Origin: Mauremys mutica
Taxonomy: Eukaryota; Chordata; Testudines; Geoemydidae
Reading direction: 5' to 3'
Length of the DNA stretch: 64,000 nt
Assembly (NCBI RefSeq): GCF_020497125.1
Contig: NC_059094.1
Location: 6,613,733-6,677,732 of the forward strand
The translations under genes were made by a program, and so were the position numbers. Positions 1 through 10,290 of the stretch are shown piece by piece. The notes below the pieces were generated by a model. The model saw only the letters and a list, made by a program, of their open reading frames with translations, was not told the origin of the DNA and ran no database searches. Positions within the stretch are counted from its first letter, which is position 1. The number at the start of each line of letters is the position of its first letter.

Positions 1-282
1 CTGCAGCTGTTTCTATTTGTCTCGGGACGTGGGCTTAGGGCTGAGTTGAAACTTTGTGCCCCTGAGCTCACCTCGGAAGTGATGGGCTTTGGGAAGCTTC
101 AGAAAAAGCCACCCAGCTGCCTGGGAGTTATCAGAGCGTGAATGACAGACATTTTGTTTTTGCCCATTGAGACATTTTTCAGATGCTTTAGTTGCACTCA
201 GTTAACTCACAATTGCTTTTTAAAAAAAAAAAGTCTTCAGACTGAAGGCCAAATCTTGCAGCCCTTCCTCATCCCCAGCAAA
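1..282. other. Unique sequence, nothing identified
   Basis: No recognisable gene or repeat was found. Short open frames here run into the adjoining GA/GT microsatellite and have the composition expected by chance. Confidence 0.4.
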
Positions 283-350
283 ATGAGAGAGAGAGACATA
301 GAGAGAGAGAGAGAGAGAGAGAGCGTGTGTGTGTGTGTGTGTGTGTGTAT
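283..350. repeat. Compound (GA)n-(GT)n microsatellite
   Basis: A GA run (about 290-323) passes directly into a GT run (about 325-348). Open frames on both strands cross it and encode RERERE/VCVCVC or THTHTH/SLSLSL runs, which are simple-repeat translations and not genes. Confidence 0.95.
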
Positions 351-652
351 TCCAAACCCCTCCTTGGACATTTTGAAATGAATTCAATTCCCCTGGGTCT
401 GGGACTCTTTTGCTGTTCATTTCTTGCAATTTGCAAACCAGTCTGCTGGCAGGAAGGAGCAAGTTTGCAGTGATAATTGGAGAGTATGAATGGAAAATTA
501 ATTTCAGAATCATTGATGCATTGATTTGAATTGTTACACTTGCCCAGTCAGGGAGCAGAAATATGCCATGTGACTTATGTCCACTGAAAGCAGGTCAAGT
601 GGGGAATGCTGAATGCGCTAAACAGAACTCAGAGAGAACCATTTGGGAGCAT
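351..652. other. Unique sequence, nothing identified
   Basis: AT-leaning DNA between the microsatellite and the first hAT-type element. No coding or RNA signal was seen. Confidence 0.4.
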
Positions 653-660
653 CCTGGGGA

Positions 661-1660
661 CAGGGGCGGCAGGTTTATAGAAATTTTGGTGGTGCCCAAA
701 AGCTGCCCCGCCCAAACTCCGCCCCCCCGAAACTCTGCCCCCCACCTGCCCAAGGCTCTGGGAGGGAGTTTGGGTGGGGGAGGAGGTCTGGGGTGCAGGA
801 GGGGTGCAGGGTGCAGGTGCTGGAGGGAGTGTGGGGATGGGAGGGGTGTGGAGGGAGGGGGTGCAGGCTCTGGGAGGGAGTTTGGGGGAGGGAGAGGATG
901 CAGGGCTGGGGCTGGGTTTGGGGGTGGGGCTGGGGATGATGGGTTTGGGGTGTGGGAGGGGCTCAGGGTGAGGGTAGGGGTGTAGGAGGTGAGGGCTCTG
1001 TCTGGGGCTGGGGATGAGAGGGTTGGGGTGTGGGGTGAGGGCTGTGTCGGTGGGGCTTGGGATGAGGGTTCATGATGCAGGAGGGGGCTCAGGGTTGGGG
1101 CAGACGGTTAAGGTGCAGGGGAATGAGGGCTCTGTCTGGGGCTGGGAATGAGGGGTTTGGGGTGTGGGAGGGGCTCAGGGCGAGAGTAGGAGTGTGGGGG
1201 GTGAGGGCTCTGTCTGGGACTGGTGATAAGGCGTTTGGGGTGCTGGAGGGGCTCAGGGCTAGGGTAGAGGGTTGAGGGTGCAGTGGGGGGGTGAAAGTTC
1301 TGGCTGGGGGTGTGGGCTCTGGGGTGGGACAGGGCTTGGGATGAGTTTGGGGTGCAGGCAGGCTGCTCCGGGACAGGGGCCAGAGAGGAGGACGATATGG
1401 CAGTCGATATGGGGGGGACTAGGACCCTGCAGCAGCATGGATCTGCACGGAAGAGGCAGGGATGCTCTGCTCCCTCCAGGGCCCAGGGACATGCATGGGG
1501 CCAGCAAGGGGGGGCCAGGGGACACGTGGGGGAGGTGCGGGGGGGTCGCAGGTGGGGCCGGTGGGGAGACCCGGCCCCAAACATTGGTGGAGCTGGGCCC
1601 CTGGGCTCTCAATATTGCTGGTGCCTGAGCACCATGTGGGTATATAACTCGCCGCCCATG
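661..1660. mobile_element. hAT-type non-autonomous element with internal minisatellite
   Basis: The left end reads CAGGGGCGGCAGGTTTATAG. The right end is a diverged inverted copy (GGCGGCGAGTTATATA on the minus strand near 1630-1655). A perfect 8-bp duplication, CCTGGGGA, flanks it at 653-660 and 1661-1668, as expected for hAT superfamily insertion. Most of the interior (about 740-1370) is a G-rich degenerate tandem array. No transposase frame is present, so it would need enzyme from elsewhere. Open frames of 60-158 codons inside it follow the GC-rich composition and are not considered genes. hAT assignment is from TSD length and end structure; the family name is unknown. Confidence 0.8.
740..1370 (+). 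repeat. G-rich degenerate minisatellite inside the hAT-type element
   Basis: Imperfect units built from blocks such as GGGCTCTGTCTGGGGCTGGG and GAGGGGTTTGGGGTGTGGG recur at irregular spacing. The word set (gctctggga, ggggtgcagg, ggctcagggctggggt) matches the larger array at 34590-36085, so the two may share an origin. Many G runs make G-quadruplex formation plausible. Confidence 0.8.
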
Positions 1661-1668
1661 CCTGGGGA

Positions 1669-2824
1669 CTGAAATACATTTGCATAAGAAGTTTTGGGTG
1701 GGATTTTACAAAACCCTAAGGGAGTCAGGAGCGCAAGTCCCACTGAACTGTGGGGATGTGTGACTTCAATGGTGCTTGTGCTCCTAAGTCACCTAGATAC
1801 TTTTGGGGAAAAAACTATGGTCAATTAATAATTTCAAAGATGCAAATGTGTGGAATTTGGAACCCCTTAATGGGCAATTTATAAACAGAAGAAAGAGCTA
1901 AATTCTATAAATAATTTGTTTGTTGTGAGTAATTTCTAGCCAAAACCCACACTGAGCAAAGGCAGAAGGATTTAGCCCTTAGCAGCATAGATGACCTGTC
2001 ATAGACTGAAAAGTTCTGAAAAATTTCAATTCAGAAAAGGTGAGATTTTCCATTTCAGGTCTATTCAACATTAAAGTGTATTTCCCTATTATGGAAGATT
2101 GCCTCATGGGAGGTGTAGTTCAGGAGACAGACGCCTCTATTCCTCCTATGGCAGATGCTCCTATTCCCTCCCTAACTGGACTACATCTCCCATGATGCAC
2201 CTGCAACCACGAGACTCCCTTATGAATCACGCCACTTGGTCAGAGGCGAGACTGCTTGGCATTGTACCAACCAAATATTTTGTTTTGGTTTTTCTTGGCA
2301 GAAAACTGAGACATTTGGGCAAAATCTAATTTTTTCCAGGGAAATTTTGATTTTTCAGAAACTGCATTTTCTGTCAAAAAAATCACTCCGCCTGAAAATC
2401 GCCAACCAGCTGCACTCAGCACGAAGAAGCATGTGGCTGTTTGGCCATCACTGGAAACCAGCCGGGTCCCTTTATGTAAAGAGCAGAAGGAGCCACATGC
2501 AACTGCTTCATTTCCACCTCAGAAGGCTCCCGCGTGCCTCAGTGTGTCTGCAAGTGGGGAGCAGAATCTCTCCAACCCACGGAAGCCTCAAGGAGGAAAA
2601 GGCCACTGCATAATTGATGTGGCCTGAATTTTCAGCGAGAAGGACCATGCAGACACCTTGGATTCAGATGCCTGAATGGTCACATCCCTCTAACTTGACC
2701 TCAAGTATCCAGTAAAGAAGGGGCAGAGAAGATCATTCAGACCTTGGCCTGTCCTGCCAGGGAAGGTGCACCAGCTTTCCGTGCGACACTCCGTCCCCAC
2801 CTAATGCCAGATCAGGCCCTGTGA
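1669..2824. other. Unique and old-repeat DNA
   Basis: Two AT-rich stretches (about 2005-2065 and 2265-2400), rich in GAAAATTT and TTTTTCAG words, resemble the AGCTGGTCAAAA-type repeat better preserved at 45490-45908. An inverted repeat at 2100-2200 joins CATGGGAGGTGTAGTTC to GGACTACATCTCCCATG, possibly an old MITE. No gene was recognised. Confidence 0.4.
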
Positions 2825-2990
2825 TACGTTTGCGAGTGTTGTGCCCAGTCCAGTTTTAAATGCCACATGCAATGAGGTTCCCACCATTTCCCTTGGGAGG
2901 CAATTCTGCGGCCTCAGAGGTCTCACTGTCAGGATGGCTCTCCTGATAGTTATGTAATTCTCTTACTTATCAAAGGTGTCGATATGGCCC
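2825..2990 (-). mobile_element. Old CR1 LINE fragment, antisense
   Basis: Read on the minus strand, the order of motifs resembles the end of the CR1 coding region, including the antisense of the conserved tgtcaggatggctctcctga block. It is heavily diverged and has no open frame. Identification is by pattern and moderate. Confidence 0.5.
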
Positions 2991-3004
2991 CCTTTACTGT
3001 AGGA

Positions 3005-3190
3005 TCTGCATTTAGCCTCACAGCCCCCTGGGAGGCAGGGCAGGGCTATTATTCCCGTCGTACGGATGGGGACCGGCGGCACGGAGACGCTAAGGGACTT
3101 GCCCAAGATCACACAGGAAGCCTACGGCCCAGCTGGGAACTGAACGGTGGCCTCTGAGGACCCAGTCTTGCACCCTAGCCACTGGACCTG
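3005..3190 (-). repeat. MIR-type SINE fragment, antisense
   Basis: Contains the antisense MIR core: a run like acggatggggaccg, then acttgcccaagatcacaca and a following gggaactgaac block. On the minus strand this is the tgtgtgatcttgggcaagt core of CORE-SINE/MIR elements. It is an old, inert copy. Confidence 0.75.
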
Positions 3191-4674
3191 CCTATTTTCA
3201 CACTAAACTTTCCTTTCCTTAATCTTATGCCGTGGCTCCCAATTCTACACGCCGAGGCCCACCCGCAACGGCTCCTCTCCCTCCTTTGCACTGACAGCCT
3301 TCAAATACTTGCTGGAGATACATCAGCCACGATCCACCACGTGCTTGGACAGAGAGGGAAGCCTGCACTGCATCGTACTTGGGACTAAATCTCACTCCCT
3401 CCCCCAACCCAAGCCCCAATTTGTGCAGGGGAAATGTGGGCGTTTGGGACGACTGAATCCTTTTCCCACTAACAATCTTTGGGTTCTAGACCTACAGCGG
3501 CAGCTGACGGCACACAATGCCCTCACCTGTGAGGTGGTCCAGCAGTTCGCAGGTGACTCTAGAACGCACCTCCAATGGCCCATCTGCTTCCTGGCCCCCT
3601 GCAGGGGAAAACCACAGCATATGGGGCTTGCAGAGTTTGGCCACTGGTCCTCCATGCAGCACCAAAATCAGCCTGAATGCAGAGACGAAGCTGGGTGGAG
3701 GAGCAATGTCTCCTTGAGACCAAGGTGCAGCAGACAGCTGAGCCCAGCAGACCTGGCTGCAGAGGATCAAGCTGTATATTTTCAACAATCTTCTTGCACA
3801 AATGTGATAAAGCGGCTTAGCAGCATTCGAAGAAGAAAAGTGGTGATCTTGTTTCAATCAGATATAAGACTCTCCTGACCCCATTTCCCTTAGACGCTGA
3901 TCCCTTTTCCTCAGGGCAAAATAAGCTTTAAAGCGAGGGCTAGTCTCCAGGCAGGTTAGGCCCTGGCAGTGACTAAATATAAGCGGTGCGGTGGCCACTA
4001 ACTTGCACTAGAACACAAAGGGATCTTGCCCTGATCATTTCCCAGCCAACTGGAAGTGCTTCTAGAAATAGGCAATTTGCATCAATTATTATTAATAATA
4101 ATGATACTAGCATAGCACCAAGGAGCTCTACTCCTGGTCGCTGGACACACAAACAGAACAGAAAGAGGCTCCTGCCCCAAGGAGCTGGCAATGGTGCTGG
4201 GTTTCCGGTTGTTTGCTTTTCAGATCAGAGGGGGATGGTGCATTTTAAACAATGAGCAAACTGAGCCCGACGTCTGTGATTTGCTCACAAAGCAATTTAC
4301 AGTGAATTTCGTGTTGGTGGAAGGAGCCACACTGATAGCCCCAGAGAGCAAAGGCCTGTGGTTAGCCTCAGAACAGGTAGGTCACAGGCAAAGGCAGGGG
4401 AAGTGCTCCCCACGCATTCCACGCATCCGCCATCAGTGCACCTGACTCGTCCTGCCCCTACAGGGACACAGAGAGAGAGAGCGAGAGCGAGAGAGGTGTT
4501 ATCTGAATGTCAACATCTTCTTGCCATTTTTCAAACAATGTTTGTAGTCCCTCATTGGGTAGAAGTGATGGTAAGATTGTAGATGATGAGCCAAAGGCAG
4601 AAGTGTTGCAAAACTGTTTCTGTTCTGTGCTTGGAAAGACGCTGGATGATGTATTCCCATTTTACAGCGATAAT
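3191..4674. other. Unique sequence, no gene recognised
   Basis: A 189-codon open frame at 3309-3878 has no recognisable domain, no Kozak or splice context that stands out, and overlaps equally long frames on the other strand. A short GA-rich run lies at 4470-4496. About 4230-4360 has the look of an old dispersed repeat but could not be assigned. Confidence 0.4.
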
Positions 4675-4932
4675 CAGGGCCGGCTCCAGGGTTTTGCCGC
4701 CCCAAGCAGCAAAAAAAAATAATTAAAAAAATTAAAAAAAATAAGCGATTGCGATCTGCAGCTCTACTGCTGCCGCTTCAGTCTTCGGTGGCAATTTGGC
4801 GGCTGGTCCTTTGCTCTGAGAGGGACTGAGGGACCCGCTGCCGAATTGCCGCCGAAGACCCGGACGTGCCGCCCCTCACTGTTGGCTGCCCCAAGCAGCT
4901 GCTTGCTCAGCTGGTGCCTGGAGCCAGTCCTG
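4675..4932. mobile_element. hAT MITE (CAGGGCCGGCTCCAGG ends)
   Basis: The termini CAGGGCCGGCTCCAGG and CCTGGAGCCAGTCCTG are inverted copies. Flanks GCGATAAT (4667-4674) and GTGATAAT (4933-4940) form an 8-bp duplication with one difference that looks like CpG decay. An A-rich patch at about 4710-4742 and a block ending CGCCGAAGACCC lie inside. The ends belong to the same general family as the elements at 29715, 30534 and 41984. No coding capacity. Confidence 0.85.
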
Positions 4933-5048
4933 GTGATAATTACTTAGATTGTGAGCTCTTGTCTTTTTGTTCTGTGATTGCACAGCCCTAGCACAAAGGG
5001 GTCCTGGCCCACGGCTGAGGCTCTGAAGTGCTATGGTAATGCAAGCAA

Positions 5049-5155
5049 GAAGACCTGAAGAAGGGCTCTGTGTAGCTTGAAAGCTTGTCTCTTCCACCAG
5101 CAGAAGTTAGTACAAGACAAGATATTACATCACCCACCTTGTCTCTAACAATAAT
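5049..5155 (+). repeat. Dispersed repeat with hammerhead-ribozyme-like core (type A)
   Basis: The plus strand reads CTGAAGA (5055-5061), then an imperfect hairpin, then GAAA (5079-5082) and a GTC triplet (5087-5089). The hammerhead core is CUGANGA...GAAA...UH, and GUC is the usual cleavage triplet. Bases 5049-5053 (GAAGA) can pair with 5090-5094 (TCTTC) as a possible stem I. An extra A follows CTGAAGA, stem II is imperfect, and stem III barely exists, so cleavage activity is doubtful. The tail (ttacatcacccaccttgtct) recurs in diverged form at 37663-37745. Penelope-like retroelements are known to carry hammerheads; membership here is inferred. Confidence 0.5.
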
Positions 5156-5159
5156 CATG

Positions 5160-5712
5160 GCATATGTTTCATTCCAACAATGACTAGGGAGGGTGCTAAA
5201 TAACAACTGCTAAGGTTACATATTTTTATAGCTACACAATTGGATAATTTGCACCCAAGAGTTTTAAAAAACTTGGCTGAGGAGCTAACTGAGCCATTGC
5301 TATTTAACAAATTTTGGAATACTGGGGAAATTCCAGAGGACTCAACAAATATGTATAGTGATGTACAGAAGACCGTGCAGTAAAAGAATGACATAATATA
5401 GCTGAGGGAGAACCACTGCAGACCTTTTGTGCTATGTAGATAAAAAAGGCCACAGCCATTCTGGATTGCAGAGTTCCTCTTTGCATTACTGGGATTAACT
5501 AAAAATAGAACTAAATAAAACCCATGCGGCCCCTGTGCACCACTGGAAAACAAGATGCTTATCGAGACACATTCCGAGGCTGGCTTTAAAAGTCCTGATT
5601 TTTGCAGCCCTTATAGACACTGGGACTGCTACTGTGAATAAGTGTGACTCTACATGAGCAAAGGCTGCAGAATTAGCCTCTACAATTCCACACTTATTGT
5701 GGGGAAGGAATG
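5160..5712. other. Unique AT-rich sequence
   Basis: No gene signal. A 132-codon minus-strand frame (5155-5553) lacks recognisable domains and is probably chance. Confidence 0.35.
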
Positions 5713-5834
5713 TTGTGTAGTGGTTAGACAGGAGATACCCGTCTGAGCCACCAACTCACTGTGTGAACTTCGGGAAGTCCTAGAACCTTTCTGAGCGTCA
5801 GTTTACCCCTCCCACTACAGGATTACAAAGTAAT
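5713..5834 (+). repeat. MIR-type SINE
   Basis: The 5' motif tgtagtggttagaca is followed by a tgtgtgaacttcgggaagtc core and a tttctgagcgtcagtttaccc block, the usual MIR order. Ancient and inert. Confidence 0.8.
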
Positions 5835-6700
5835 TATGATCCTTAAGTATCTTACATGCAATTTTCAGCAGTTTAGCAAACAGCCCCATCATACAGCTCC
5901 ACAGGTAAACCCCATACCCAGACAGGTAAATCCAGGACTCTCCAGTGTGTTCTGGCCCCTTTGCACTGGTGGTGGAAGCAGCCCAATCTGGCCAGCATGG
6001 GCAGAATGGGTGAATTCCACACCTGCACCACTCCGCACCCTAGATCCAGCTCAAGCTGCGCTCCAGCTATCCCCAGCTGGCGTAGCATCCCTTGGAGTAG
6101 ATTAGAACAGCTCCCAGGCTGTCCTAGCCTGGAGGCAGATCCGCCCCGGGGATCAGGGGCTGTAACAGTTTCCATGATGCGCCCCTCCCCACCACTTCTG
6201 GCCCAAGTGGAAACTTGGCACCACGGAGAATCTGCGCCCTAGGGACCGACTCTCCTCTTGCTGACACTTGTGTAACTCCCTTGCCTTCTGCAGAGCTGGC
6301 CTGATTCAGAGCAGTGCCAGCAGGCCCTCCTTCCTCTGCGCAGTTCTCTTGTGAGGGGTGGGGTCTCCTCCCTGCCCCCTCCGTCTGCAGCATCTCCATC
6401 CAACCTGTTACTTCCCTGGTCTGCGTACGGGTTGCCCCTGAGCAGCGCCGGATGGCTGTTGTGATATCTCCCTTCAGTCGCGTGGAGCAAGGGGGATAAT
6501 AACCATCATACCTCATCCGTCTCAGAACAGCTTAGGCACTGTGCGTTATAAATACACACGGCGGACGTCGCTTCCCCCCCTGCTGATCCGCAGGGAATAG
6601 GGGCAGGGGCAGTGAGACAGTATGGAACGAGGAGCTAAGAATAGCAATGAAATACGTCCCTCCGCAGAACGGTGTCAGAATGGTCCTCTCCTCACGGCTG
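5835..6700. other. Unique sequence, nothing identified
   Basis: Overlapping frames of 60-130 codons on both strands, none with a known domain. It adjoins the Gag-like fragment at its right edge, and part of it could be decayed retroelement that is no longer recognisable. Confidence 0.35.
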
Positions 6701-7283
6701 AATGAGCAGAGAGGATAAATGCCCTCCTGCGGACCAGCAGGTGAAAACACGCTGCAGGCCCATTCGCCAGCCTTTGATTCTCTACCTCAGAACATGCCCC
6801 TGTCTATGGCCCAGCTCGGAAGAGCCAAAGGATGGCAAAGAGAGACCCAAAGGCAGAGAATGCCCTCTGGCGAAGCGCTCGATTGGGCTGCTCCCCTGTT
6901 GGAGCAGAACAGGCCAGTGCTTTCTGGCTGGGACGCCTTCCTACGAGCCTTCGTGGGCATCTTTGATGACCCGTATCGCATTTGCTCTGCAGAGGCTGCC
7001 CTCCGGAGGCTTCCCCGGGGCAAGGGCTGGCCACCTCCTACACCGCCCACCTCTGACAGCTTGTAGCTGATGTTGAGTGGAATGAGGCAGCCCGACTGTA
7101 CCAATTCCACTGGGGCTCCGTGATGAGGTAAAAGACGAGCTAGCCCACATCGAAAACCCCACCCTGCTAGGCGCCTTCACTGACCTCGCCCTGCGCCTTG
7201 ACTATCAGCTGTGTCAGTGCCCAAAATCTCCGTGGAACCAAGCTCCGAACCCACACAGGCCAACCTGGGCCGCCGATGTCTGA
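6701..7283 (+). pseudogene. Decayed Gag of a Ty3/gypsy (sushi/RTL-like) retrotransposon
   Basis: Three short frames in order resemble the capsid part of sushi-class Ty3/gypsy Gag, the family that gave rise to mammalian RTL and PEG10 genes. The first (to about 7035) includes GEALDWAAPLLEQ and FDDPYR. A shifted frame (about 7040-7112) carries DVEWNEAARLYQFHW, after a stop codon. A third frame (7113-7283) carries LRDEVKDELAHIENP and LALRLDYQL, then stops. At least two frameshifts and an in-frame stop show it is not functional. A zinc knuckle, protease and flanking LTRs were not found. The family call is from motif recall. Confidence 0.6.
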
Positions 7284-8350
7284 CCCCGGAGGAGGCAGAG
7301 TGTTGATGACAGCCGAACTACCAGGGACCAGGACGTGCCCTTGTCTCCTGCCCAGCTTGGAAGAACTCGGGAAACGGAGCAGCCCAGGCCCAGTAGCGGG
7401 TACAGCGTGGGCACTACCAGAGCTCCATGCTCTGGAACTGCACCCCCTGCACTGCAGCAGAACCTGACCTGGGAACCATGGTCAGGAACCATGGTCAGGC
7501 TGCTGTCTTGGCGTCATTCAGCCTGGGACCGGCACTTGAACCCTGCATTTCAGGACTGTCCCGCCCAGTTCAGGACGGGTGGTCATCCTAAGGAGGGAGG
7601 AAGGGTTTCATGTTCAAGGCACAATGCAGAAGAAGCAATTAGCCCAACAGCAACTGCTAACTTCTTCCAGCAGAAGACAGGAATTAGCAAGAAAGTTGGT
7701 GCTGCATTTTCACCAGAAGGTGGCGCTAGCAAGTTCTAACCTTCATTCAAATAGAAAGAATTTTTAAAAATCAGCAGTGCCTTGTGCCCCAAGCGATGAG
7801 CGCTGCGGTTTTTCATGTCCCGCAGCCTAGAGAATCAGAGTGGACCAGCTTAGGCAGCTTCATTTGTGTCTGTCGTCCGTGTCACTTTCTGCGTCTCACC
7901 CACTAGCAGCCCAGAAGAGGAAGGTTTCAGTTCAATTAGAAAACTGCTGGGATTGGTCTTTTGTAGCCAACTGTCATGGAAACATCTCTGTTCATAACAC
8001 TACGCTGGGAGATTGGGGGTCCCCACTCCGAAAAGCAGGCGCTGCTACCGCCTGCGCTAAAGGAGCAACTTCCCTAGCTAGTAGCAGTGGTAGACTTGTA
8101 TGTGGGACAGCCATTGGCAGGGACCACAAGATACACACAGTTGGCTCTTAGGTTTTCTACCGTCTTGTCTGTATGAACTGGTGGTGTTGGGCCTAGCTGG
8201 AGCTAACTTGATGTCCCTTGGGGGGAGTGCCAGGATAAAAATCATTTTAATAAACAACACAGAGGCAAGTTCCTCACCCATGTCACTAATAACCCCATTT
8301 GACATTAGAGCGGAGAGTGGTAACGCCCTCTCTCTCTCTCACACTGGCAT
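7284..8350. other. Unclassified DNA downstream of the Gag fragment
   Basis: The first few hundred bases may be further decayed retroelement: cttgtctcctgcccagcttggaa near 7340 resembles ctgtctatggcccagctcggaa near 6800, hinting at a partial duplication. Nothing from about 7750 to 8350 could be identified. Confidence 0.35.
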
Positions 8351-8359
8351 AGGTCTCAC

Positions 8360-9150
8360 CCCCACTTGGAGCTGTTGGGTTCCAATGTGGGGACCTGCCT
8401 TGGTTTCCCTCTAAACTAAAATCCTAGTTTAGATCTGGTAAAAACTGCCACCACCCAATCAGTTACGTGGATTGGGACACAATCCTTCCCCAAAATCCTA
8501 GGCGATCCCAAGAGCCCCAAATCCATGGAGTTCTTATACCCAGGAGAAATAAACCATTCCCCCCTGCTTCCTCCCCCCTCCCTTTTCCTAGGAGAGACAC
8601 GGGGATCTAACTACAGAGGGATACCTCCCCCTCCTCTTTCCCTGAGAATCCACCCAAGGAAAGACCAACCAAGTCCTTAATAGAAAAGAATTTATTAAAG
8701 AATAAAAAAGAAAGTCACTGTCTCTGTAACCAAGATGGAACCATATACAGGGTCTAAACTTATCAATCTCTGGAGGGAATTCCCCCTCCCTTCTTTCTCA
8801 GTAAAAGCAATCACAGTACAGACTTAAAGAAATTCTATAGCAAAACACAGAATTGAAAATACAGAAATAAAAGTATAAGAATACTAGTTCCTTGCTAATA
8901 CTCACTAGCTTGAATAGAAGAATTTATTGCAGAAACCTGAGAGGACTTGATTAAGATGTCTGGACTCTCTTAATTCCCAAGAGAGACTCTCTAAGAAAAC
9001 AAAGAACGGGGAAAAAAAAAAACTTCCCTCCACACAGATTTGAAAATAATCTTGTCCCTCATTGGTCCTCTGGTCAGGTGTCCACAGGTACTGCTTGTTA
9101 ACCCTTTACAGGTAGACAAAAACCTTAACCCTTAACTAACTGTTTATGAC
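8360..9150 (-). mobile_element. LTR-like dispersed repeat, minus strand
   Basis: On the minus strand the right end begins TGTCATAAACAGTTAG and continues with the AAGGGTTAA motif. The interior has a poly-A-signal-like TAATAAAT near 8695 and several T-rich tracts, and the far end includes TTTTTACCAGATC. A TG start and internal polyadenylation signal suit a solo LTR, and the sequence resembles a repeat common in turtle genomes. The left boundary is uncertain and no TSD was found. A decayed DNA transposon is the alternative. Confidence 0.45.
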
Positions 9151-9205
9151 ACACACAGACACACACACACACTCACAGCACCAGTTCTCATTTACACACG
9201 CACAC
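9145..9205. repeat. (CA)n simple repeat
   Basis: A short interrupted run of acacac units directly at the edge of the LTR-like repeat. Confidence 0.85.
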
Positions 9206-9639
9206 GGCCTGTTCTGCTGGCAAAGTCGAAACAAACTGAAATCTCATAAGTTTAAGAACAATCCTTCCCCTCCTACACAGGATGTTCCCTGTCCAGCTTC
9301 CAAGCTGGAGGGTCCTGGCTCCCCCTACACAGCCAGCACCATGATGTAAAAATAGATCAGCAGCATTCTCCCTGCAGCGACGAAATGCCCCCACCTCCAC
9401 CCACAGTTGTCATGGAAGAGACCATTGTGCCCCATCCCCTTCCCAACACCCCCAGAGGTGCAGGCCTGCAGAGCCAGGTGGCACCTGAGGGCTGCATTTC
9501 TCAGGATTCCTTCAGAGAGGCGAGAGTGGGGGGAGCCTTGCCCACCCCACTCTGCCTTGCCTCCAGTGTGGGCCTGGCTGTTGACAGAGTCGGTGGCCTG
9601 GGTTCTTCCAGTTCAGTACAATGAGCCGTTATTGGCGTG

Positions 9640-9930
9640 ATAAGAGGGTGGACTTCAGGTGAAGGCACCGGACTGGGACTCAGGAGACTGGGATTCAATT
9701 GGCTCTGCCACAGCCTCCCTGTGTGACCTTGGGGAAGGTGCTTAAGCTTCCCACGCCTGAGCTCACCATCTCTGGCAAGGGATAACAATGCTGCCTCCCA
9801 CCCTTTCTCTGTCTTGTCTGCTTAGGCCAGACTCTTACACACGTGTGCTTAACTTTCCTCCTGGGAGTCGGTGCTGTAGACTGTACATTCCTTGGGGGCA
9901 GGGACTGTCCCGTATGATGTGTGTAAAGAA
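9640..9930 (+). repeat. MIR-type SINE with flanking old-repeat tail
   Basis: The block ggactgggactcaggagact, then ggctctgccac and tgtgtgaccttggggaagg, is the sense MIR core. The following ccttgggggcagggactgtc block is a common companion of old amniote repeats. Inert. Confidence 0.75.
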
Positions 9931-10023
9931 TCTGTTTCAACAAGGCCTTGGTTTCTTTTGGTTCCGCGACATGTTGCTGTGACACAAATCACAGATAATA
10001 GCCGAGGTCTAAGTGGGGGCTTC

Positions 10024-10290
10024 ATGGATTCATACCGGCCAGAAAAGACCGTTACATTATCTAGCCTGCTCTCCTGTATAACCCAGGCCAGGGAATGTCA
10101 CCCGCTTACTCCTGTAATGAGCCCAGTAGTTGTTTGGCTAAAGCGTATCTCCCAGAAAGGTATTTGGTCTTGATGGGAAGATTTCAAGAGCTGGAGGAAC
10201 CACCACTCCCCATGGCAGCTTGTTCCAAGGCTCTCCCTGTTAAACAAGTAGGAACCCACTTCTGAACATTTTGGCTTAGTTTTTAAATCT
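10024..10290 (-). mobile_element. CR1 LINE 3' fragment, antisense
   Basis: The plus strand begins ggattcataccggccagaaa, which is the antisense of the CR1 tail (tttctggccggtatgaatcc), then runs through antisense blocks such as ctcctgtataacccaggcca and caagtaggaacccac. It is a 5'-truncated old copy with no open frame. Confidence 0.7.

Noticed and set aside
142..513. Frames with RERERE/VCVCVC and THTHTH/SLSLSL runs
   Set aside because: GA/GT microsatellite translations.
3309..3878. 189-codon open frame
   Set aside because: No recognisable domain, overlapped by similar frames on the other strand, no splice or initiation context.
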